Of a stretch of 64,000 nt of DNA, positions 10,401-18,491 are shown piece by piece. Numbering within the stretch: position 1 is the stretch's first letter; every line of letters begins with the position of its first letter. Position numbers and translations under genes: made by a program. The stretch covers positions 3,410,001 to 3,474,000 of the forward strand of contig JAXHLQ010000001.1 of the NCBI GenBank assembly GCA_034522175.1. The letters run 5' to 3'. The notes under the pieces are model-generated. The model was not told the origin of the DNA. It saw nothing but the letters and a program-made list of their open reading frames with translations, and ran no database searches. Source of the DNA: JAIPDZ01 sp034522175. GTDB taxonomy: Bacteria > Desulfobacterota > DSM-4660 > Desulfatiglandales > Desulfatiglandaceae.

Positions 10401-10676
10401 ATGGCTTTCGGCATCGGGGGCAAGTCTATTTTCTGGGCCCCGCTCGCCACCGCCATCATGTGGGGCCTGGGGTTCGGGACCATGCTGATCCTGTCCATGG
10501 TTCCCGCCTATTATGCCATACTGGAGGATATCGGATACCTCATTCGTCATAAGAAAAGAAGAAAAGCGAACATCACGGGAGAAATAGAAGCGGCTTTTGA
10601 GAGCGAGGAATTACGACCGTTTATGAGGGGTCATCCCAAGGTTGAAATGAAAGGGGGTAAGGATGGACAGGCTTAA
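7422..10676 (+). CDS. RND-family efflux pump (AcrB/CusA/MmpL-type HAE transporter)
   Basis: 1084 residues in the usual RND repeat layout: TM1, a large periplasmic loop, a TM2-6 bundle, then a second TM7, loop and TM8-12. The TM4 proton-relay pair is visible as VVVDDAIVVLENI near residues 394-406, and the matching TM10 has GIVVNDSLVLIDFINR near 935-950. It would use the proton-motive force to export small molecules through the adaptor encoded just upstream. Substrate cannot be read from sequence. No strong Shine-Dalgarno precedes ATG 7422, suggesting translational coupling to the adaptor gene. Confidence 0.95.
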   Translation: MFITRFGISRPIVVRMALILIVIFGIYAYTSMPRFLDPDITVGEGLVITICEGFSPEEMEKLVTQKIEDELEGVSEIRRFESNSYESTSKIHIYFNTDLSEYEIDQAMQEVRNAVDRVDDLPKEAKVPMVIEIDVAIFPVCMVGLSGNIPVMQLQDIAEEVADTFEEIDGVAEVDIVGERENEIWVELNPARMSAYGISVPEVIQALSPRVRNIPGGSIEMGDHETAIRMVGEPRDPRELGDVAIRSVNGSTVYVRDIARITPTLEKPRTLTFIDKKKALVLGIKRKKKVNMIQIVEDVKALMKDIPAQYPGLKTTLYFDQSREIKKRISQLQTNALLGVFCVFIILWVSIGLRNALFASVGIPVAFLLTFILMKASGLSINGLTLFALILVLGVVVDDAIVVLENIFRHLEQGRPLVQGTLEGSREVVAPVLASVSTTMAAFFPILIVVGGVIGRYMSALPKVVMFALMASLFEVFFMLPSHVTELTPERGGKGIKKQRFDIFKGVRRVYYPYLRMILRHRYISVLVIVLSTVLALFLYFQTDFVMFPKSDVFPRFNIYFDLPAGATLERSRKTLMTLSDLVKDKIGDELEAPIAVAGMKEVNYEPIFGKHFGLLMVILKSEKERRHSVVQLMERVRDEVAGLLTAQGATAFVLERMIEGPPVGADVDLKIQSPDWETSARISRLIQNEMARHKGIVDIQDDFSREKQFMEITVDEAKARKLGIDQSHLVLAVQAAFHGLEVATYNQGDSEQKVKLKYLPQYRRDFDDLVNLKLMIPGKGQVPLKELATIQLVPGFHNIYHYNGTQTVRITAHIREVQQQEKGLSGFLSNLKGEKMTAVKANQIAMDYFNQIRGDFPGARLIAGGLQEETNTSLRELGYAAIMALAFIFFILSLQFNSFTQPFIIMITIPFVILGVMVGLLVSNNPLTFVTLIGLLTLAGIVVNDSLVLIDFINRYRKEHPKELYLAIVKGCHVRMRPIMLTSLTTIFGLAPMAFGIGGKSIFWAPLATAIMWGLGFGTMLILSMVPAYYAILEDIGYLIRHKKRRKANITGEIEAAFESEELRPFMRGHPKVEMKGGKDGQA

Positions 10677-10950
10677 GGAAGAGAATCCGTGGGTCTATGT
10701 GGTGGTTCAGGACCCGGGTGGAGACGAGCAGTTTCTGGGGCAGCATGACGAGGCCGAAGATGTCTCCTTTATCCCGGCCTTCATGGAAAAGGAGGAGGCG
10801 CTCCAGTATCTGAGCATTCTTGCCAAGAAGGACGATAAGAAATACGAGGTCCAGGCCATTGCGTACCGGGAACTGGCACCGAGGGTGGCGGAACACGGGT
10901 TTAAGATTTTCATCCTGAACGGAAAGGGGGATATCCTTGAAAGGACCTAA
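10663..10950 (+). CDS. Small conserved-looking protein of unknown function
   Basis: 95 residues, acidic, with no signal peptide or membrane segment. It overlaps the last 14 bp of the RND pump gene and has its own GGGGGTAAGG ribosome site, so it looks genuinely translated and coupled. The pattern is alternating strands and helices (WVYVVVQDPGG, then a helix rich in Glu and Lys, then FKIFILNGKGDILERT), compatible with a small alpha/beta domain. I do not recognise the family. Confidence 0.75.
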   Translation: MDRLKEENPWVYVVVQDPGGDEQFLGQHDEAEDVSFIPAFMEKEEALQYLSILAKKDDKKYEVQAIAYRELAPRVAEHGFKIFILNGKGDILERT

Positions 10951-10959
10951 AGCTGTTCC

Positions 10960-11835
10960 TCACTGGGTGCCCACATACATCGGTCTAAACCGTCCCTCAT
11001 CCATCTCAAGTGCATGGGCGATGGTGTGGAGCATTCGCTCCCTGTCAGCGGGCAGTTTTCCGTGGACATCTACATAATTGGTGTAGTGGTCGCTGGTGAC
11101 GTGTGATGCAACCTGCAGGTTCCCTATGAACTCCGCGGTTTCTCTGAGTGCCTCGTGTGGCGACAGGACCTGAAAACGGTCTTTTTTGATTTGATGAAGG
11201 AGAAGCGTGTTGATCTTGGGGAGAAAGGTCCTGATGCGGATAAAATGGGGGTTGATGGCATTCAGGACCCGTGCCGTATCCCTGGCATGTCCGTGGGTTC
11301 TTTCCTTGCTCCCAATCCCGATCATGACATATTCGCTCAGTTCGATTCCTGCCTCCATCACCCATTGCCCGGCCTCGATCTGCTCTCTTGAATCGGTTCC
11401 CTTCTTAATCTGTTGGAGAACTTCATCGTTGCCGCTCTCAAGCCCCACATGGATGCGTGTGAGACCGGCCTCCCGCAATCGGATGAGGTCTTTCAGGCCT
11501 TTCTTATGGATGTAGGGGGATGATCCGTAGACCGTAATCCGTTGAAGATGGGGAAACCGGGCGCGCGCGTGCGCGCAGATGGCGGTTAGGTCATCCGTAG
11601 GCATGGCAATGGTATTCCCTGCGGGAAAAAAGAGGGTTTTAATCCCCGATCCATAATATCCCCGTGCCTCGTCTAAGTCCTTCTTAATGTTATCGACGGG
11701 CCGGACCCGGTAGGGCGGTCCCTTCTTGTAGACCATGCAAAAGGTACATTTGTTGTGAGGGCACCCCACCGTGGCCTGAATCAGCAGGCTGTCCGCCTCG
11801 CTCGGTGGCCGATATATGGGACCTTCATAGTGCAT
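10960..11835 (-). CDS. Radical SAM protein with Cys-x4-Cys-x2-Cys cluster motif
   Basis: 291 residues. Near residues 29-37 is GCPHNKCTFCMVY, where the three Cys that would hold the 4Fe-4S cluster are spaced C-x4-C-x2-C rather than the common C-x3-C-x2-C. Typical radical SAM strands follow: FFPAGNTIAM, ITVYGSSPYI, RIHVGLESGNDEVLQ and a later RTFLPKINT. There is no N-terminal B12 domain and no C-terminal cluster domain, so the substrate is unknown. The gene converges on the small protein at 10950 with only 9 bp between. It also marks the left edge of the accessory island. Confidence 0.85.
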   Translation of the reverse strand: MHYEGPIYRPPSEADSLLIQATVGCPHNKCTFCMVYKKGPPYRVRPVDNIKKDLDEARGYYGSGIKTLFFPAGNTIAMPTDDLTAICAHARARFPHLQRITVYGSSPYIHKKGLKDLIRLREAGLTRIHVGLESGNDEVLQQIKKGTDSREQIEAGQWVMEAGIELSEYVMIGIGSKERTHGHARDTARVLNAINPHFIRIRTFLPKINTLLLHQIKKDRFQVLSPHEALRETAEFIGNLQVASHVTSDHYTNYVDVHGKLPADRERMLHTIAHALEMDEGRFRPMYVGTQ

Positions 11836-11991
11836 AATTTGCTCAAGAAGTTTTACTGAACAGATTGTTTTCGTTATGCTTTCCGCAAAGGCCCTTGCCC
11901 AAAATACACCTTTGATAGCTAAGAATATTCAGAAATTCAGAACAGATAAAGGAACGGACCCGTCAAACTCATATAAATTCCTTCGCATACA

Positions 11992-13785
11992 TCAACCCAC
12001 AGGCAGGTTCACAGCCTTAAGGTCCCGCCATAGATTTCTACGGCGATGATGTTTCTTTCGCCATTGGGCCATCAGCGCATGATATTTTTCTTCGTTGAGT
12101 TCCAGCAAGCCCTTGGCCCAGCGGGCACATTCAGTGTATCTTGAACGTTCTGCATTGGCAGGATCAGGGATAATACCCTTGATTTGCTTTTTCCAGGCTT
12201 CTATAACCGCTGGTAGACAAGACCCGGCTTTCATACGGCGCAAGCCCTTGCGCCGCGATACGGTCAGGTCATCCTCGCCTTCGTGTTCTGAGATGGCCGT
12301 TTCCCAAAAAAACGGAGAGGCGGCCTGGATCTTCTCACTATTGGGTAGATCTCGAGTGAATACGGTTAGCCATTGCCATTGTTTCTTGAAGACCTTTGCG
12401 TCTTTTTCCAGCTCCGAAAGCCATTGTGAGACCCTTTTGTGAAATCTTTCTCCGCCTTTCTTCTCGTCCAGCATACCCTCAATCAGCCAGTGAATCCATG
12501 TGTCCGTCATTTTAGGTGAGTCCACAAAATATGGATAACTTCGGGCGGCCATCTCATTCTTCCATTGGTCAAAAAGTGGCGCAAGGGTCTTTTTTACAGC
12601 CCCCTTGGATAGCTGTCTGTATGTTTCCAAGATTGTATCCCATTTCCCCTCACCATCGAATGTCGTGGTCTGAAACTGGGCGGCAGCAGCGCGCCCTTTA
12701 TTCTTGAGCTTTCGTGCAACAGCAGCCCAGTGCATGAGCAACGTGCCGATCTCTTCCTCCCCTTCGTGGAAAAAATTGCTGCGTTCAACCAGGAGCAGGG
12801 AACTCTCCGGAAGCCAGGTGCGTTTCTCCCTTCCTCCGAGATAACTTGAAAAGGTTTGGATCAGAAGGGACTCTGCAGATACATTATCATTATGAAGTAT
12901 CGCATCTTCGACCAGCGGCAGGCCGTATCGCCAGTTGTCGGGCAAATGTTTCTTACACGATTCAAGATATTTGTTTGAATCGAATTTGGCTTCATACATA
13001 TGTTGAATATGATGCCAGGCCGAATACGTGTCCTCCACATCCACACGAGGATCCCCTTCTTTCAGGAATTCGTATACTTCCCTGCAAACGGCGTCCGGTA
13101 GATCAACGAAAAAACGTGCGAGCGCCTTTGGATCCAGCTCAACCATTTTAAGATCATCATCAAGATCCAGGACCTTTTCGGCAAAGACCCGACCTTCATC
13201 ATTTTTTCCTTTGGCTCCCATCCACAGCCATGTCAGCACACACTGGGTCATTTTCGTTTCCAAAATGCAGGGCTCACCATCCTCTGCACCCATCCAATCA
13301 GGGTAGGAGAGAATGCCGTCACCGATTTCTCCCAATGCACGTTGAAACAGATCAGGATCGTCCTCTCCTTCATGGACCTGGTCCATTATCGTGAACATCT
13401 TTTCTGCAATCGGTTCCAGATCATTGGCAAGGGTCCAACCGTCAAAGTAGGGGGCTTCCCAGTGATGTTCCTGAAAAGCGTATGCGCCCTCTTCATCTCC
13501 CAGGTCGCTGATCACATCATAAAAATCCGCCCATAACAACTCCCATTGTTCCATAACGCGTTTCAATGAAACCGGCGGTTTGGCCTTCCCCTTGCGTCCT
13601 GAATCCGAACCGGGAGCCAGTATTTGTTTCACAACAGCGACCATGTCCGAATCAACTGCTTCGAATTTCTCCAGATATAGGTTCAAATCGATCGACGACG
13701 ATATCACTGTTAACAGATCGGCGACTTGTTCCTGTGTCAATGATTCCACCAGCATCTGACCGATATTAGACCGTTTTCGTGCCAT
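11992..13785 (-). CDS. Large helical protein of unknown function
   Basis: About 597 residues from ATG 13785, which has GGGG about 7 bp upstream and gives an MARKRSN start. An in-frame ATG at 13836 would add 17 odd residues. It is rich in Trp, Asp, Glu and Lys, appears wholly alpha-helical and soluble, has no signal peptide, and ends in a basic patch (KKHHRRRNLWRDLK). The architecture suggests an alpha-solenoid repeat protein. I do not recognise the family. It sits beside a toxin-antitoxin pair and a restriction system, so a mobile-island or defence-related role is possible but unproven. Confidence 0.7.
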   Translation of the reverse strand: MARKRSNIGQMLVESLTQEQVADLLTVISSSIDLNLYLEKFEAVDSDMVAVVKQILAPGSDSGRKGKAKPPVSLKRVMEQWELLWADFYDVISDLGDEEGAYAFQEHHWEAPYFDGWTLANDLEPIAEKMFTIMDQVHEGEDDPDLFQRALGEIGDGILSYPDWMGAEDGEPCILETKMTQCVLTWLWMGAKGKNDEGRVFAEKVLDLDDDLKMVELDPKALARFFVDLPDAVCREVYEFLKEGDPRVDVEDTYSAWHHIQHMYEAKFDSNKYLESCKKHLPDNWRYGLPLVEDAILHNDNVSAESLLIQTFSSYLGGREKRTWLPESSLLLVERSNFFHEGEEEIGTLLMHWAAVARKLKNKGRAAAAQFQTTTFDGEGKWDTILETYRQLSKGAVKKTLAPLFDQWKNEMAARSYPYFVDSPKMTDTWIHWLIEGMLDEKKGGERFHKRVSQWLSELEKDAKVFKKQWQWLTVFTRDLPNSEKIQAASPFFWETAISEHEGEDDLTVSRRKGLRRMKAGSCLPAVIEAWKKQIKGIIPDPANAERSRYTECARWAKGLLELNEEKYHALMAQWRKKHHRRRNLWRDLKAVNLPVG

Positions 13786-13890
13786 ATTTTGCCCCGACTT
13801 TCCCCCTATAGGGTATGACCTGTTTTGCGTGTCCATTCATCGAATCCAAAATGCTGAGAAATGTGATCAGCGTTCAACTTGAACGTCATG

Positions 13891-14280
13891 TTACTCTGCA
13901 TGTGGGCCGGCTTGCCGAGAATAACCGACCTTAGGGGTTTGGCCCATAACCCAAACAATGTTTTGAATGATTTCTTCTGTTCTTTCAGGGGAGAGAGTGC
14001 CGATTTTTTCGGTTAATCGGTTTTTATCCATGACCATCACATGGGTTCCCCTCGCCAGGCTTGGGCTTGGCAGGTTCGCCTCCCCATTTTTCAGAAGAAC
14101 ATTCCCCGGCAGGATGGCATGTCTGGTCTGCTTTGTAAGGGGCACCACCACAACCGTAAGGAATTTACTTCGATTAATGGAATCCCTTTGGACCACCACC
14201 ACGGGCCTTTGATAGGCGGGTTCTGACCCCCCGCCAGAAGGGAGACTGGCCCAAAATACATCTCCCTTGCAGACTACCAT
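13891..14280 (-). CDS. MazF/PemK-family toxin (probable endoribonuclease)
   Basis: 129 residues. It starts KGDVFWASLP and continues YQRPVVVVQRDSINRS, TVVVVPLTKQT and LARGTHVMVMDKNRLTEKIGTLS, the strand order and Arg/Asp pattern of MazF/PemK RNases, which cut cellular mRNA. Its ATG at 14280 lies inside the last codons of the upstream antitoxin gene, a 7-bp overlap typical of coupled pairs. The last residues after GQTPKVGYS are unlike the family and may be an extension. Confidence 0.88.
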   Translation of the reverse strand: MVVCKGDVFWASLPSGGGSEPAYQRPVVVVQRDSINRSKFLTVVVVPLTKQTRHAILPGNVLLKNGEANLPSPSLARGTHVMVMDKNRLTEKIGTLSPERTEEIIQNIVWVMGQTPKVGYSRQAGPHAE

Positions 14281-14534
14281 TCATCCCCCTCTACCCGTAC
14301 GGCGCCTATACTCAGCATTTCTTCGGCAAGTTCTTGGTCGTAACCGGAGACGTTCGGATCATCACAGACTTCATTATACATCCTGGTGACTTCTTCATCC
14401 TCGAGTAGTGTCAACCGGCTATTCAGCTCATCGACAATGAAGCGACTTCTCGATTTACCCATTTTCTCGGCCCACTTATCCACCCTTTTAAGGAAAGGCG
14501 GCGGAACCGTAATGGCGATTTTCTGTGTAGACAT
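14274..14534 (-). CDS. Ribbon-helix-helix antitoxin of the MazF pair
   Basis: 86 residues from ATG 14534, chosen because GAGG lies about 8 bp upstream and the product then begins MSTQKIAITVPPPFLKRVDKW, a classic RHH strand plus helix. The frame stays open upstream to 14729, but those extra 65 residues look non-coding. The C-terminal half is acidic, as expected for the toxin-wrapping tail. It precedes and overlaps the MazF-like gene and probably autorepresses the pair. Confidence 0.85.
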   Translation of the reverse strand: MSTQKIAITVPPPFLKRVDKWAEKMGKSRSRFIVDELNSRLTLLEDEEVTRMYNEVCDDPNVSGYDQELAEEMLSIGAVRVEGDEW

Positions 14535-14762
14535 GGATACACCCTCAAATGTAACCGTTTTGGTATTACCCATTATATATATCAAAGGTATGGATGTCAA
14601 AAAGTCCTCGTGCAAAAAAACCTTATTCCGACGCTTTTCATCTGAAAACTGAATTTTTCCTGCTTTTTTGATGGATTGACGACGAATATTTCGGCTGATA
14701 GATAAACCCCTTGTCCTTTTCACGATCAACGGGCTGTGTACGCTACACCAAGAGAAACCTTT

Positions 14763-15552
14763 TCAGGTGATGCCCAATATCCAGCCTTCCAGTTCGGCGT
14801 GCCTGTGTTCGGCCGGAGATAACGGGGGGTTGAAATATCGCTCAAGCGCGCCTATTTTATCCATCTGCTTCAACCACATGGCAATGGCATAGGCATCATG
14901 CTCATCGTTGGTTCGTTTATCACGGGGATATCGGTTTTTGAAGATTGCGGGGTAGACTTCTGCGACCACGGATCTTTCAGAAGGGAGCTCAAATCCATCG
15001 AATGGCCAGAAATGAACTGAGTTGCCGACCTGATCCATGATATACTTCAACCAGGGAATACCGGCATGTGAGGACATGGCCACTTGACCTTGCATGCCAA
15101 AACGGAAAACGCTCTTTGCAGAGGATGTCCACTTTTCAGTGAGACGAAGTTCCCCGCCATTCCCGGTTCTTCTGATTGCCCGGTCTCAAGTTTTCGACAC
15201 GGCTGTCATTGACGTGGGTGGGCCAATGTTTGCAGAAATCAGAAAGGAAGTGACGCCAGTCTTTGATACCATAACGCTCCATGTAAGCCATCGGAAAAGA
15301 AAAGGCGTGGTCTATGCCGATGATGACCGGACCATCCTCCCGGAGTTGATCAACGCACCATTCGGCAATTTCTTTTCGCGTCCAATTCTTGCCTTTATCG
15401 TGCGGGGGATGAACTTTGTCAGGATCTTCATTTGGGGTTGCCCTGAAAACACGGAGTCCAGAGAGGCGGGTCAGAGGGGTTGCCGCTCCTGAATAGTCAA
15501 TCCCCACATAGTGCTGAATTCGCCTAAATGTCTCCAATGAGCTTTCCTTCAT
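14763..15552 (-). pseudogene. DUF429-family protein, frameshifted
   Basis: Two consecutive reading frames together give one DUF429-like protein of about 262 residues. The 5' part runs from 15552 (YVGIDYSGAA, the RNase-H-like first strand, and GIDHAFSFP) to a premature stop at 15136. The 3' part continues in another frame: ELRLTEKWTSSAKSVFRFG, SSHAGIPWLKYI, VHFWPFDGF, AEVYPAIFKNRY and DEHDAYAIAMWL, ending at 14763. One surplus base, most simply in the C4 run at 15152-15155, explains the shift. This is either a real inactivation or a sequencing error. The domain resembles predicted nucleases. Confidence 0.8.
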
Positions 15553-15682
15553 CTCTCCAAATGGATTTCACAAGGTATCACCATTTTCATAGAAAAATGA
15601 GGCAATAAGCTGAAATATCCCAGGCTGGTCAACCTTATTGTTCCACCACTGGAGACTGATGAAAAAAGAGCTTCAATAGGCC

Positions 15683-17068
15683 TTATTTCCTTTGAAGCAT
15701 CACTATATATTCCCGCCGCATTGTGTTTGAGATCCCAGTAATGGGACGGCTTATCATTTTGATCAGGTTGAGTTCGTGCTTGGAACCCGTTTTGACCATG
15801 ATTTCGTGAAGGCCGGGCACATTTTCCGCTGGCATACCCAACACTTTTCCGAGTTGGTTGTTATTGGTACCAACAATAATGGTACATATCCTGCCTGAAC
15901 GAAGGACGCGGGAACATTCGGAAAGGACCTTTTCCATATCCTCTTGGTAGGCCTCAAACTTTTCGGACAGCTTTCTTCCCCGAAGGCCTATCATTGAATC
16001 TCGAAGGTGCTCTATCGTGATACCGAGATAATTCAAATGAAAAGCATCGTTTTTTAAGTAATCAATGGCGAAACTATAAGGTGGTGAAAAAATGATCCCG
16101 TCCACAGTTGAATTCTCAAGGGGAAGATTTCTTGCATCGGCTTCAAGTGCCTTGGCAAGTGCGAGATCCGACTCGGAGCCTACTAAAACAGACTGTATTT
16201 TTTCTGCAACAAACAGATATCTCTCGAGAATAGCCTTGAACTGTTCGAGGGGCGACTTTCGTTGACTCCTTTCAGAATATCCCACACTGTCCAAATAGGC
16301 GAGCAAAAGGAAGTTGTAAGTGTCGGAAGTTTCCTTCTGCCTTTTTGTCAAATGACTGCGATTTTCTTTGGTGGCATACATCGCGGCAGGCTCCATTACA
16401 GACATTACATCGTCGGTCGTTTTCCGTTTTCGTTTCTTGGGGACCTCGGACTTATTTCTGATGTTTTTTTGAAAATAACTGTAGACTTCATCATAATTCG
16501 TTAAGGCCCTTCGTGCTCGCGACAATGACATATTAAGGGCATCAAGCTTTGTCTGTGTCATGAACCTGCAAAATGGACTTGCGTCAATACCTGTTGAACG
16601 TATCCCCATCAAAGAGGCTTCAACCAATACCGTTCCAGAGCCCATCATGGGATCCAAAACCATATCGCCCGGCTTCAGCCCCATGATGTTTATGAGGCCC
16701 TTTATCATCTGGGGATGGAATTTTCCACGGTATGGAAAGAGGCCATGTGTTGCATATCCGGTTCTGAAAAGGTTCTTTTCAAAAAAGGACCTTAATCTGG
16801 TGGAGGAATGTACGGGTAGCTTCAATGGCTTCCCTGTACACATAAGGAAATGACGCGTGAAAGTGTCCCCGACACGGGCAAAATAGGCCCCGTTTCTCAG
16901 GAGTTCCTTATCTGATAGAATTTGATTTTCATAAAAGGCGAGTTCTAATTCGTAGACATCGTCCAGATTCGGCAAAACTTGATATTTGGCCGAAAAGAGT
17001 TTTTCTCTTAAATCTTGGGTGAGTACATCGGAAATGCTTGGCGGGTTCAAGAATTGCCCTCGTTTCAA
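15683..17068 (-). CDS. DNA methyltransferase, probable N4-cytosine type, of the BamHI-like R-M system
   Basis: 461 residues. SAM-binding motif I is DPMMGSGT at 139-146, and catalytic motif IV is SPPY in IIFSPPYSFAIDYL near residue 330. SPPY favours N4-cytosine over N6-adenine methylation. HGLFPYRGKFHPQM before motif I resembles phage-type and R-M MTases that recognise short palindromes. The start codon overlaps the stop of the second methyltransferase by 4 bp (ATGA), so the two are one transcript. It lies divergent from the regulator and nuclease genes. Protection of the nuclease target is inferred from context. Confidence 0.85.
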   Translation of the reverse strand: MKRGQFLNPPSISDVLTQDLREKLFSAKYQVLPNLDDVYELELAFYENQILSDKELLRNGAYFARVGDTFTRHFLMCTGKPLKLPVHSSTRLRSFFEKNLFRTGYATHGLFPYRGKFHPQMIKGLINIMGLKPGDMVLDPMMGSGTVLVEASLMGIRSTGIDASPFCRFMTQTKLDALNMSLSRARRALTNYDEVYSYFQKNIRNKSEVPKKRKRKTTDDVMSVMEPAAMYATKENRSHLTKRQKETSDTYNFLLLAYLDSVGYSERSQRKSPLEQFKAILERYLFVAEKIQSVLVGSESDLALAKALEADARNLPLENSTVDGIIFSPPYSFAIDYLKNDAFHLNYLGITIEHLRDSMIGLRGRKLSEKFEAYQEDMEKVLSECSRVLRSGRICTIIVGTNNNQLGKVLGMPAENVPGLHEIMVKTGSKHELNLIKMISRPITGISNTMRREYIVMLQRK

Positions 17069-17937
17069 GCTTCCACATAGTCCGAAGAGTCATGTGGGCT
17101 AAGATCCTCTGTTTGGAGCCGCTCGATGATCACGTCGCAGCTTTCGATTTCCATCCCGATCCAGTGTCTATCCAGCCTTTCACATACGTCATAGGTTGTA
17201 CCGCTGCCCCCGAAGGGGTCTAGAACAATGTCGCCTTGCTGTGTCGACAGTTGAACAATTCGCTCGAGGAGTTTTGTGGATAGCTGATTGGCGCTTCTTT
17301 TACGGCTTTTGAATTTCCAATGTCTTACCGGCGTGATGTCATTCCAAACATCGGTCAAATTGACACCATTTGGGTTCATCGCGCCCCTGTGTCCTCCGTA
17401 GTCCTTGATCTCTTTTCCACAATGACGGCAAACTTCTATGGGGGTACGAATTTTCTTGTAAGTCATAGGTTTCCCTTTTGTGAAATATAGAAGGCTGTAA
17501 TGGGATGGGTAAAGACGGCCTGGAATTGGCAGGGAAAGTTTAATATTTACCGCAATCCAATGCCGGAATATCATCCCGGACTCAGTCAGATAATTGCCCA
17601 AAAGAATGTTCCATTTTGGGAGATTGTAGACAAAAATGGCTCCCCCCTGCCTAAGCACACGTATGCACTGGTCTATCCATTTCTTACACCACGAAATGTA
17701 TTCCTTATCTGAACGGTTATCATTTACCCGGGTGCCGTATACCTTGGAAAGATTGAAAGGGGGGTCAGCAAATACCGTGTGAATAGTATCGTCACGGAGA
17801 TAAGGAAGAAGCTCTAGTAGGTCTCCTTCGTACAAAACACCACGGGGGGTTGAATATGCAATTCTATCTTCAATACGAGATTTAATTACGTTTTGTGGCG
17901 GCCATATTTCCTGTTCACTGAGAATTTGTTCGGTCAT
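17065..17937 (-). CDS. DNA methyltransferase, beta-type (motif IV before motif I)
   Basis: 290 residues. Motif IV DPPFNLS is at 58-64, and SAM-binding motif I (LDPFGGSGTT) comes late, near 240-250, the beta-class order. A CxxC pair (CRHCGKEI) in the middle could be a small zinc knuckle in the target-recognition region. RSANQLSTKLLERIV is a usual motif upstream of FGGSGT. It is the promoter-proximal gene of the minus-strand pair. Two methyltransferases beside one nuclease suggests each strand or base of the site is modified separately, or that one is an added protector. Confidence 0.87.
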   Translation of the reverse strand: MTEQILSEQEIWPPQNVIKSRIEDRIAYSTPRGVLYEGDLLELLPYLRDDTIHTVFADPPFNLSKVYGTRVNDNRSDKEYISWCKKWIDQCIRVLRQGGAIFVYNLPKWNILLGNYLTESGMIFRHWIAVNIKLSLPIPGRLYPSHYSLLYFTKGKPMTYKKIRTPIEVCRHCGKEIKDYGGHRGAMNPNGVNLTDVWNDITPVRHWKFKSRKRSANQLSTKLLERIVQLSTQQGDIVLDPFGGSGTTYDVCERLDRHWIGMEIESCDVIIERLQTEDLSPHDSSDYVEA

Positions 17938-18275
17938 GATCCAGAATATAAAGTGACAAAACGATAGGTGAGCCAGTGTGAGATTGTATCACGACGAACA
18001 AAATACAAAAATTGCAGATAGCTGTCAACAACATATCGCTGTTTCTATACTGGAAGACATCCGAATTCTTAGGCATCATAACATATTGGTTCTTCTATGT
18101 ATTTTTATAGCTTTTGAGTTTCATTGCAAAGGGTTGGTTTTGATCAGTATCGTTTCGCATTGTTGGCCGTATCCTGGCTGTGCAAAAGTGAAATCAATCA
18201 ATATTGTGATCCGTTTTGCATGGTACTCATAGTCCGTGGATTTATAGGCAGCAACAGAATAGGTTTCGGTCGAAA
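17938..18275. other. Divergent intergenic region between methyltransferases and C/R genes
   Basis: 338 bp, A+T-rich, no gene. It must hold the promoters for both arms of the restriction-modification locus. The only recognisable element is the C-box at 18224-18252 on the regulator side. No copy of that motif is visible on the methyltransferase side, so the methyltransferases may be expressed independently of the C protein. Confidence 0.6.
18224..18252 (+). promoter_or_regulatory. C-box operator of the R-M controller protein
   Basis: Two half-boxes, ACTCATAGTC (18225-18234) and GATTTATAGGC (18238-18248), separated by CGTG-type spacing. The match to the known operators of restriction-modification controller proteins (consensus around ACTTATAGTC-CGTG-GATTATAGTC, as in the Esp1396I and AhdI systems) is close. 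It sits about 24-50 bp before the controller start, where bound C protein both activates and later represses its own promoter. Its position also argues that the controller starts at ATG 18276, not at an upstream ATG at 18216. Confidence 0.85.
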
Positions 18276-18488
18276 ATGAGAAATACACTCAAAATATTCG
18301 GTGAAAGAGTTCGTTCTCTGAGAAGCCTGAGAGGATGGTCCCAGGAGAGACTAGCATTAGAAGCCGATCTTGACCGTTCTTACGTTGGAGGGGTGGAGAG
18401 AGGGGAAAGAAATGTTTCTTTGTTAAATATAGCCAAAATTGCCGATGCCATGGAGATTTCGGTGTCAGAGCTTATGAGATGGGATTAG
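18276..18488 (+). CDS. Restriction-modification controller protein (C protein, XRE-type HTH)
   Basis: 70 residues, entirely a helix-turn-helix of the Cro/C1 type: FGERVRSLRSLRGWSQERLALEADL then a recognition helix RSYVGGVERGERNVSL. The size and GVERGERN sequence are hallmarks of C proteins, which delay nuclease production after a system enters a new host. The nuclease gene starts 3 bp after its stop, as in most C.R operons. Base composition is clearly A+T-richer than the surrounding chromosome, consistent with transfer. Confidence 0.92.
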   Translation: MRNTLKIFGERVRSLRSLRGWSQERLALEADLDRSYVGGVERGERNVSLLNIAKIADAMEISVSELMRWD

Positions 18489-18491
18489 TTT

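Noticed and set aside
15130..15140. TGA ending the DUF429 5' frame as a selenocysteine codon
   Set aside because: The downstream homology is in another frame, so a base shift is required, not recoding.
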